A stretch of DNA of 38,912 bases from Bondarzewia mesenterica (lineage: Eukaryota; Basidiomycota; Agaricomycetes; Russulales; Bondarzewiaceae): the NCBI GenBank assembly GCA_004802705.1, contig SGPL01000323.1:1-38912 (forward strand), read 5' to 3'. The notes under the pieces were generated by a model. That model made no database searches, was not told the DNA's origin, and saw nothing but the letters and a program-made list of their open reading frames with translations. Positions 21,801 through 30,129 of this stretch are shown here, piece by piece; positions within the stretch are counted from its first letter, which is position 1; every line of letters starts with the position of its first letter. The translations under genes and the position numbers were made by a program.

Positions 21801-22130
21801 CTTGAGTTCTTGTATTCTTGCTATTTATAGGGCCATATGCTGAGGTTTATTAAATAAAATTTTGAAAGATAAATTTTTTTTAGTGTAAATTAGTATGTTA
21901 AATAAAAAGTTATATGAGTTTATTATTGATAATAATATTAAAATACCTATTGTTATTGAGACATATAATAGCAAGCTAATTATCAGATAAATTTGCATTG
22001 TTATTTGTTATAATGTAAAATTGTATAAGGGTTAAGACAAAGAAAAATAGCATTTAATATTAGTAAATAGAGGCAGAAATTTATTTAAATCAAATTTGAC
22101 TCTATATATTATAATACATGCTTTCATTTT
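18830..22130. other. AT-rich region without genes
   Basis: The sequence is very AT-rich, with A and T homopolymers and stops in all frames. I find no open frame of useful length and no domain motif. It is probably a long-mutated repeat or pericentromere-like DNA. Confidence 0.6.
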
Positions 22131-22134
22131 ATAA

Positions 22135-22234
22135 GCTAGCATGGTGTAATGATTAAAGTAGTATTTAGATTTGATTAAAATTTGTGAATGAATAAAGTTG
22201 TAAGTTCAAACCTAGCATTGGGTAAAAAAAAAAA
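22135..22234 (+). repeat. tRNA-like SINE or pseudo-tRNA candidate
   Basis: An A-box-like sequence (TGGTGTAATGATT, from 22142) and a B-box-like sequence (AGTTCAAACCT, 22203-22213) are about 61 bp apart start to start, and a run of 11 A follows directly (22224-22234). The order and the A tail fit a tRNA-derived SINE. The acceptor stem does not pair, and the T stem has a mismatch, so a working tRNA gene is unlikely. Confidence 0.45.
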
Positions 22235-22430
22235 GTTGAGTTGAATGATAAGTTGAGATTTAATAATGAGTTGNTAAATACAAAAGAGNTAAAAAGTGAA
22301 ATTTGATTTTATTATTACTTTGCAATAAAACTACTTTTATTTAAAACTAGAATTACTCTTATTTGAAGTAAATAAAATCAGGATCAAAAAGGGTCGTTAT
22401 CTTATTTGCTAAATTAGATTGTTTTTGTGA

Positions 22431-22465
22431 ATTAGATCTTATTTATGTAGATTAGATCTTATTTA
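22431..22465. repeat. 20-bp tandem repeat at the island border
   Basis: ATTAGATCTTATTTATGTAG is followed immediately by a second copy that stays identical for 15 bases (to 22465). The GC-normal island begins right after it. Confidence 0.85.
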
Positions 22466-22701
22466 CAGGGGACATTTTTGCTGATGTAAAAAACTGATTG
22501 GCTTGTGCTCAAGTCCTCGATCATCAACTCGAAAAGAGATTTGATTTTGAGCATCTTATCGAGATCACATTGAGCACCCTTGGTGATAAGTAAGTCAAAT
22601 ATAGAGTGTTTAGCTTTGCCCACCATTGTAGTGGTAGATAGATCTAGGTCCAGACGATTAATTTCTTGAGCAAGTGGTATTACTGTCCCATCTTGACCAA
22701 T
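22459..22701 (-). CDS. unidentified reading frame, partial
   Basis: About 80 codons are open with no stop up to a TAA at 22459-22461. The peptide looks like a globular protein: DGTVIPLAQEINRLDLDLS, KAKHSIFDLLITKGAQCDLD, then LKIKSLFELMIEDLS. There is no internal sign of RIP. I do not recognise the family. The frame lacks a start codon and overlaps, in another frame, the reading frame at 22680-22919, so the two could be one gene with a frameshift or a small intron. Confidence 0.4.
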   Translation of the reverse strand: MGQDGTVIPLAQEINRLDLDLSTTTMVGKAKHSIFDLLITKGAQCDLDKMLKIKSLFELMIEDLSTSQSVFYISKNVPCK

Positions 22702-22919
22702 TCATTCTTGAAAATGACCCGTGTGACAGGTTTCAAGTTCATCCATTCATTTGGGGTAGGGGGTGACTGTAACAAGGGGATAATTTCATTCCCAGTCAAA
22801 GTTGTGTGACTCCAGCCATACCGCATTAGGTGCAGGTCATGAAATTTTGTGACACTCGCTAGATGACAATCATCAAACGGTTTCATACAGGCTTGATGTG
22901 ACCTGTAACACCCCCCCAA
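22680..22919 (-). CDS. unidentified reading frame, 79 codons
   Basis: The frame starts at an ATG (22917-22919) and ends at TAA (22680-22682). It reads HLMRYGWSHTTLTGNEIIP, then PTPNEWMNLKPVTRVIF. The composition is protein-like with Trp, Cys and His residues. I recognise no family. Its start lies inside a run of seven C on the plus strand, in a TGTAACACC context that resembles an LTR terminus. It may be the upstream part of the frame at 22459-22701. Confidence 0.35.
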   Translation of the reverse strand: MGGCYRSHQACMKPFDDCHLASVTKFHDLHLMRYGWSHTTLTGNEIIPLLQSPPTPNEWMNLKPVTRVIFKNELVKMGQ

Positions 22920-23440
22920 AATTTTGTTCCGCCAGCACCCTTATGATGTGTGATAAACAAATTGGTCGAAATGGGACAGTATGCACGTCTAGCAGGGCCC
23001 ATAACCAAATCAACTATCCAGTGTACCAGTTAGGCTCAGTCACAGTATAAGCGATTAAGATTAACATACCTATCTGATGTACTGGTTAGGCTATGAGGTA
23101 TGTGTATGAGCATGTATAGCAGTATTTATAGCGTGGTAAGTAGCAACTGAGGGGAGTTTGATCATATGAGATGCTTTATATACTGTTGAAAACTAACCAT
23201 CTGATCCTGATCCCCACATGACGCCATGCATCTCTTCATGCTTATGTGAGTCCCAATTTGGGTCATCACCTGAGGATACATTATCAAAGAGTGCATCTGA
23301 GATGACAGTCTGGCACAGCACTGATGACCAACATGCACAGCAGATGGCAGCCTATATCTGATAATCTCATATCCGTCGAATATTAGTCCATCATTATGAC
23401 TCGTGCCAATACCATATCTGAGCCCCACAGATGCAAGACA
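22906..23440 (-). mobile_element. possible LTR in minus orientation
   Basis: On the minus strand a TATATAAAG box lies near 23170, followed by a CTATAAATA near 23134. The unit would end GGTGTTACA at 22906. TATA boxes a few hundred bases before an ACA end are usual in LTRs. The other end is not identified and no primer-binding site is recognised, so this is tentative. An 88-codon minus-strand frame (23162-23428) overlaps it and shows no motif. Confidence 0.3.
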
Positions 23441-24200
23441 ATATTAAGACAATGAAAACAGATTTGGCAGAAATACATATGTCTGTGATTTCTGAAAATA
23501 GTAAATCATCTCAAATTCAAGCTTGTCAGAAAAGGATGAGCTCAGCGAACTTAGCCTTTCTTAAATTTGCAACAAAAAAAAGACCCCATGAAATTATCAA
23601 ATTGATATAATTGTTCTGAATGTGCACCTGGGTCACACGCTGTCTATTGTTTTCAACCTAGTGGTGTCGCAATCATAATCACCAAGAACAGCTACATATG
23701 CTTTAACATCTTCTTAACACCAGAATGGATATACATCGGGGCCAAATTCTTTTCATTGTTAAGAAGATGAAGACTCCGTATATTGAGTGGGGCGATCAAT
23801 ATCCCACTTATGCATTTGAGTGGTCCACTCAAGTGGCCCGCTCACACAAATTGATCGTTCTGCTCATACAGCAAACTTTTTGGGTTTAATTCATCAGGTT
23901 GCTCTAGTCACTACACGCTGCAGCACATTATTTAGGACTCTTCAATTCACAATGAGCACCCATGATAATCTCCAATATGAAGCTGCATTCACCATATGTG
24001 CTCTCCCTTGTCAGCCACATAATGTATGATTCAATCTCACAGAATTTTTGAAAAGCACAGTTCGACTACACTGGTGACATTCTCATGAAACTACACTAAT
24101 CAAGTACATACTACATCAAGGTGATATATGGAAAATGCCCTTTGCTTAACAACATAGACTTAAGATTAATCTCATAATGCGAAGAACAAGTTTGAATGAA
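23441..24200. other. island sequence without recognised gene
   Basis: Base composition is normal and CpG sites are present, but no open frame has a recognisable motif. The stretch may be the 3' flank of the minus-strand KOW gene. Confidence 0.5.
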
Positions 24201-24204
24201 CTCA

Positions 24205-26760
24205 CTAGATCAGTTTTCTGACCACTGCTAAGTTGTCACTTAGTTCCTGTAGAACTTGCAGTAGTTGCTCATCCATATGCAGCACCCAAAAATTATTCAC
24301 GCCTGCCTGAAACATAGTGCAAATGATGCCAGCATGTTGACCCTCTTTCACAACTACAGTGCTTCCATGGGAACCACTCNTTGCTNGCAGATAACAGATG
24401 GGGACAGAGAGCTGAGTCCCTCTACCANGATTTCCNCTTCNCANAGTTACAACAACTTTGTTGTTGNNAGGCAATTTTTTTTGCCGATCTCNTGGAACTG
24501 TCCAGACCAAGGCTCCCTCATATTTTCNCCACTCAAATCCCAATTTCTTCNTACCCTGAATGAGCAACATGACTGACTTTGTGTTAAGGGTGCTCNCCAT
24601 CACNGAGCTAAGAAGCCACATAGAACCAAGATCTGCAGCAATGGTTAGAAGGCATATGCACATGAACAATGTTACAATTACCTTCAGGTCCAGTCTCCAC
24701 CTNGACATCTCTGGGAGGAGTCTGAGAGGATNGGTCCTAGGCAGGATCTCTACCAGTGTCCTGCTCTTGGGATGCAGAAGACTCTGCTAAGCTGNCCATC
24801 AANNCTGAAGGCCATTCNGAGGTGATNTTATTGCCCCAATTGCANGGAACCGAGAGAGGCATGAAGTTGGGGTTGTTGCCAGCACTTGGTGANATCTATA
24901 AGTATACAAGATTAAAACATTCACCTTCACGCANCTTAGGCTAGATGGGCTTAAACTCNACTTATCCAACACGAGATTCACTGACTAGCTTCNAACTCAA
25001 CCCATGCATCTTCAAGGTGAACAGCCTTAACCAGCCCTCTATACCCCTTGTACTCTTCNTTGGTGATGACCACCTCCTTCCCTTCTCAANGATCTTTTGG
25101 ATNATGCTCTNAATGAATCATCGCGGGCAACTCNAATTCATGCGCCAAGGAAAGTTGAGGCTCNTACCAGTTGACAGCATCACAGTGAACATGAACCTAN
25201 AAGAAAAAATTTATNAACCATATCAAGCTGGGGGTGAATGACAACTGACGTAAAAGTTGGTGTTCGCCTCTATGAAGGTCATCATTGGTNACTGCACTAN
25301 AGCTACGAGACCCTTTTGCCCTGTGTCCGCTCCTATTTTCACCTGAACATGGTCACCTGCCTTGAANAATCATTCAAAGTTAGCCATCGGCACTCCCAGA
25401 ACAATTTTNAACACATTTNCATCATCATCTGATCATGGCAAGATGNAAGCCACCTCTCCTCACACATCTAGCACCTCACNGACAAGCCCCNCTTGTTCAN
25501 NNNATGTGATCCTGACCCTGTCACTAATTANAATTCATTTTAAAGAGGCATCGCGAGAGGCATCAGCAAGGGCACGCAAGTCNATANGAAGTTTAGCCTT
25601 CAAGAAAGGCTCAANGTCTTACAANGAAGTCATCAGAATGCCTTCAACAGCTGAAACTGTAGTCATNGCAAAATGCTTATGCAGCAGACNGTTCTTGAAG
25701 GTTTGGCACCTAAAGATGAATTCATCACCTTTTNTCCTGATCATGGAGCTACCAAANACCGCTGCAATGTCATTAAAAGTGAAGGGGTGTGCANGAGGTT
25801 GAGAGTCAGCTACCGAACTGAGNGGTGAGACCTTCCTCTTCTTACCTTTCCCCCCATGCCTCTCTCTNTCAAGGGGAATTTGTGACACAACCANGACCTC
25901 CACTTNACCTATCGNGGGCACGTCTTCTAAGACATAGGCCCAGTCNAATTTGTATAAACTGTGCCATATGATAACCCAACCACCTATAGTAACCAGCGGN
26001 TCTTGGTTACTGAGATTAAGGAGGGTAANCCTTTCATCCACAGGCATGATCTTGAGTTACAGATAAANGTCAGAAAAATTTTNCAGCANATGAAGAATGG
26101 CAGCTTGTGAAGGAGCCTCAATAAACACAAGCCTTACAAAGCTGGGCCTGGCAAAGACCAATCAGACCATCGAGTCTGAGCTTGAGAGTTCNNGATGTGC
26201 AATCTTTCAGATGATGCTTATTTCTCTCCCAGGCTATAGATTGGTAAGTAATNATNGAAAGACAATGCNTAGTTGTCTAACCTTTACGCTCACNGACCAA
26301 ATTGGGCAATCATCNATGGATGGTGTCAAAAAGATTTGGGGAATGATGGCTGGGATCAGGACAGGAGGTGAGGGCCATCATCTCCGNTATCTTTNAGCTA
26401 GTTCTTCTAANAATTGATGCTNGTCTACAACTGCAAGGGAGTCGTNCATTGGCCCCAAGATGCTCTCCTCGTCCTGATCACTCTGACCATNATTGACCTC
26501 ATCATCNTTGAAGAACAACCCTGTTCCATCATCAATACAATCACCAGCTACTNTAGCACTTAACGTTNGGTTGGAAGAACACATGAAGTNCATCCTCAAC
26601 ATCTTCATGTTCACTCTCCTCATCCTCNTGCACTTCTTNNGCTTCAATATCGAGAAAAANAAATGACTTCCTATTCAAAATTAGTATGGGGGAAGCAGCA
26701 TAATGATGGCAAAGTACCCACCTAGGATCACTGCNCTGCATGGAGGTCTGGGGATTGAGC
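24205..26760 (-). pseudogene. Spt5-like KOW-domain protein, probably broken
   Basis: This is a paralogue of the transcription elongation factor Spt5, which binds RNA polymerase through its NGN domain and nucleic acid or partners through KOW repeats. Reading from 26760 down: an acidic N-terminus (FLDIE, then EDEESEHEDVED), then IWSVSVK, a 48-nt intron (26234-26281, GTTAGA...CTATAG), then PGREISII and FARPSFVRLVFIEAPSQAAI (NGN). KOW-like motifs follow: VIIWHSLYK.DWAYVLEDV (about 25930-25990), SDRVRIT with GEVLDV, FKAGDHVQVKIGADTGQKG, EEYKGYRGLVKAV (about 25005-25060) and STVVVKEGQHAGIICTM near the C-terminus. It ends at TAG (24205-24207). Stops at TGA and TAA inside the domains, frame jumps and about 80 N positions suggest a pseudogene or a blurred consensus. 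Such paralogues are multicopy in Agaricomycetes. Exon borders other than the one intron are not resolved. Confidence 0.75.
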
Positions 26761-27877
26761 TTGNGGAGCTCTTTCAGTCTTATAAGTAGATGGGGANGAG
26801 TTCCANAAGAGTCCCATGTGTAAGTCTGTAGGCCTTAGCCTNCATGAGAGATCTTCTAATGCATCTTCNAACCAAGATATACTCGGAAAGTGCTGACTGC
26901 ATCAGCGCGTACCTTACTTGTGAGGGTATAATGTGAGAGAGTTAAAAGGAATGAGTGNTCNNACTTGAACACTAGGAAAAATGCTGCTACTTCCATGGAT
27001 AATATATTCCAGANAAGCAGCCAGTGGTCCATATNGACCATTAATTTCATATGCATGAAAATGCATGGACATGAGAACNTATAGACATGAGAACACATNG
27101 AGCACANGNTCTTCCNAAGTCCTTCTACAGGCTCAAACTNGANNCCTCTTCCTACAGGAGATCAGATAANANGATAGGGATGCAGAAGGGAATAATCTTA
27201 CATCATTNACTTGTGAGCTGTTCTTCCTCAACTTGGTCTTCTGCCACTGAGAGCTGTTCTTGAGGAAGATTCAGAGGAAGTCATCCATGANCCATCCATT
27301 GTNATGCGCAGAAGCAGTGGGAGGGCTACACGTGGATGGGAAAAACAACCCAAAGGTGCCAAGTGAGTGCTTCAGTGCCTAGACTTAACTCAGGTTTTCC
27401 TTCTTTCNNGGAGAAGCCTAGTTGTTCATTTTGAGGGAGGTTGTTATNTTTATTCTGTTGATCTTGTATGAACAAGAATATGGGGTGAGCAGGTGTTGTG
27501 TATCTATAAAAGGTCTTGTTTATTCAAGATCTCAAAGCAGATTAGTAATTGGAGTCTAGTTCANGACCGCCGACTTGACTGAAATAAGTCTCGTCGAATG
27601 ACCGAGAACTAGACAAATGCTGAAGATAAAATGAACGTGCAATAAAATGTCTTAAGTCAACTTGTCACAGTTGAACTTAATACTGAAGAAGACTTGGACT
27701 TGGACTTGCTGATAAATTCTTGGAAGGATTCCTGAAACCTAGCAATCANTACTAAATTTCAAGAGAGAAATACTTATGCACAATCAGACTAGCAACAGTT
27801 CCTCCTATCTTANGACTGGAACTTGCCTCTGATTGAACCTGGACTGGACTTGGATAGAGATGAAGATGCACTAGTAN
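24380..27877. other. zone of scattered single-base N
   Basis: Single N positions recur every 20-60 bases here. Elsewhere only two occur (22274 and 22290). The spacing is that of ambiguity codes, not of gaps. Many fall where C/T or A/G alternatives would fit the reading frame. The zone covers the KOW gene and the copia-like tail and LTR. Confidence 0.8.
27345..27440 (+). repeat. copia-like tail block, copy 2
   Basis: This is the best preserved of three related blocks, including GAGAAGCCTAGTTGTTCATT and the polypurine-like GAGGGAGG (27433-27440). A putative LTR follows immediately. The related blocks lie at 4070-4163 (+) and about 37118-37185 (-). Confidence 0.6.
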
Positions 27878-28240
27878 TTTGTTACAAGACTTTTCTTGTT
27901 CAAAGCTTACTAGCTTGAGGATGATTGAGATGTCAACAAGATAAAGCTGGACTTCTGAGCATAAGATTTAAGCTGTGATTGGTGATTGAGACAATGGTTA
28001 GCAGTACAACTTTGCTAGTATACACAATATAGCTGTACTAATTTACTATCTTAGAAGTGTAAGTAAACTTAAAGCTACAAGGCTTCAGTCACTAAGAACA
28101 ACTTCAAGGATAATGATTAGTAGGTCAGTTGGGAGCTGGTTACCAGAGTACAGGAAGTGGATGAGTGGTTGGAATGATAATTCCTAAGTTAATTCAATGT
28201 CTTAAACCTGCTCCATCCCTCCTCCTTTTATACCTTTCTG
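27442..28240 (+). mobile_element. putative copia-type LTR
   Basis: The unit starts TGTTAT directly after the polypurine tract. A TATA-like CTATAAAAGG lies at 27504-27513, and a second TATA-like TTTTATACC lies near 28214. The base composition resembles copia LTRs of mushrooms: repeated GGACTTGGACTTG-type runs and a GACCGCCGACTTGACTG segment. The 3' end is uncertain and may lie beyond 28240. No copia pol is present upstream, where the KOW gene lies on the other strand, so this is a tail plus LTR remnant. Confidence 0.45.
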
Positions 28241-28640
28241 ACAAGGCTGTGCAAAAGTTCCAGGAGAAGCCTAGAAGATTCTAGTTAAAGCCAGAAAAGG
28301 CTGGGTAAAAACTAGAATATTCCAGCTAAGGGACCAGAATATTCTTAGCCAGAGCTAGAAAATTCCAGCTGATTCCAGGGATGAAGTCTTGAATGTTCCA
28401 AGGAATGATAAAGGCTGTGCAATTATTGGGCTAGCCTGAACTGGTCCTGATCTCCATGCCAGGCTGGGCAAGGCTGGGTGTGAAATCTGGAAATATGCAA
28501 CAGGCCTATGCAGGGAGGCTGGGTTAACTCCAGGCCATGCATGCACTGCCTCAAGGAATGTAAGGCTGTACAGTCTCTGGGTCTATAGGACAGGTCTATG
28601 GTCCTTGTCAGAGTCATAGTTTTGTCCATGGGATTTGTCC
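28241..28640 (+). repeat. clustered degenerate AAGGCTGGG/ATTCCAG motifs
   Basis: Variants of AAGGCTGTGCAA or AGGCTGGGTAA occur about seven times (near 28243, 28297, 28411, 28462, 28472, 28517 and 28561), mixed with ATTCCAGCT-like words (near 28259, 28319, 28366 and 28374). This looks like an array of binding-site-like subrepeats within or next to the LTR. Confidence 0.5.
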
Positions 28641-29200
28641 TGGTTTTTCAGTCCATGATTTCCTGGAATGGGCTTGATAACCTGGATTTCCTTGTACAGA
28701 CTTGTTCTTCTTGATAAGAAATTCGGAAAAATAGGGGAAAATACTGTTCAAAATGTCTGTATGTCCCTTGCTTATATCCATCAAGGATATATTTTGACAA
28801 GGTGCTTGATAGGTGGAGTCATTGCGCATAGTCTTGTTTTTGAAAGTATAGGGTGCTTTTCAGCTGGTTTTTCCGATTTTTTGAGTTATTTATGTGTCGC
28901 GTCCTTACTTGTTCAGAATTCCATCGTTATTGCTTCTTATAAATGTAAGATGGTCAATCAAAACTTGAGAACCAAGGTAACAAGGCACGGCAAGTAGAAC
29001 AAATTTGAGCGACCATATGTGTGAGTGGGGGGGGGAGAGAGAATGTATCAAACGCACGATACAAAAAAAGACAATGACAAGTCAAGGTAATATAAGTCCA
29101 AAGGGGTCCAGCCAATCAACAGAATACCTGTGCACTACTTATCAATGATGTCATTGATGATGACGATAATACGAGCAGGAATAGGTTGATTGCCCTGATG
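28641..29200. other. island sequence, no recognised gene
   Basis: A plus-strand frame of 109 codons (28668-28997) is open and rather hydrophobic, but it has no motif and overlaps a minus-strand frame of 71 codons. A run of nine G lies near 29025. No gene is called. Confidence 0.4.
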
Positions 29201-29231
29201 AAGACTGATGTTCAGTCTTATCAGGTTGATC

Positions 29232-30104
29232 GGCTAGCTTGGTCTTATCGCTACCTAAGCTTCCTGTTACCCTCCTCTATGATCTTGCACTGATATACCT
29301 GCTGGACCTTTGCATGGATCGCACTTGGCTGAACACCAAAGTAGGCAGCAAAGAGAAGAGGGGGTATAAATCGATGAAAGAGATGCGCGAGCCAATTGAT
29401 TCTAGGGAGATAGCGGGTGGGGATTCAGAGGAAGCCAGGGCCTTGCACGATGTCAATAAGAAAGAGACCATAATAGCCATCATGAAAGAGGAGTCGGATG
29501 ATTGTGATGGGGATTAATGAAGATGATCTGCATTGGACAAGGAAAGAAGAGTTGGGGAGAATTGAGAAAGGTGCATCGTTAATGAACCATGAAGGAATTA
29601 ATCGAGGGACAGGTTGAACCGCTACAGCAGGAGGGGATGAAGAAAGAAGACGAACAGCTTGAGTGGATTTGGTCAACCAGCGAGAAGGTGGCTTTACCGC
29701 AGAAGGAGCGGGAGTGCGTGGGAGCACATGGTGGATGAGTGTAGAGGAAGGAGGAGCGGGAGGAGGCAAGTAGGTGGGTATGGGCGCAGGTAGAGTTAGA
29801 AAGATAGACATGAGAGGAAATGAAAGAATAACCCCTAGAGTGAGTCCGATCTTTATGTGTGCTCCTTCCAACGTTAACTTGCTCACCCTTTCAGTGATTG
29901 ACTTTACCGCTTCCTTTCAGTTGCCATTCTCATCAGCTTCTTTGGCAATTTCTGGCTTCTCTTGTTGCCCGATTGCATGTAATTTGTTTGATCACTGTCC
30001 TTGTCATTCGTTCGGAAATTGCCTTCAGAACCTTTTTGGGTGGTCATGGTGCCTGTATTTTGGACATGATTTGTCCTGTATGGGCTTTGCATAATTCGGC
30101 CACC
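29232..30104 (-). CDS. unidentified, probably multi-exon or broken gene
   Basis: Several minus-strand frames look protein-like in succession. From about 30104, a frame opens MVAELCKAHTGQIMSKIQAP and continues KVLKAISERMTRTVIKQI. A Pro/Ser-rich frame of about 153 codons (29425-29886) contains a hydrophobic run (IGLTLGVILSFPLMSIFLTL). A last segment (about 29232-29400) reads RINWLAHLFHRFIPPLLFA, then QPSAIHAKVQQVYQCKIIEE. I do not recognise the family and cannot place introns. A plus-strand frame (29239-29517, 92 codons, charged C-terminal half) overlaps and is an alternative. The composition is normal, without RIP-like decay. Confidence 0.3.
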
Positions 30105-30129
30105 ATGACAACTTTTTTAGTTCTGAACA

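Noticed and set aside
22135..22223. Functional tRNA gene
   Set aside because: The acceptor stem does not pair and the distance between boxes is too long without an identifiable intron. Only a SINE or pseudo-tRNA is plausible.
28668..28997. 109-codon plus-strand frame
   Set aside because: It has no motif, is overlapped by an antisense open frame and lies in probable LTR-related sequence.
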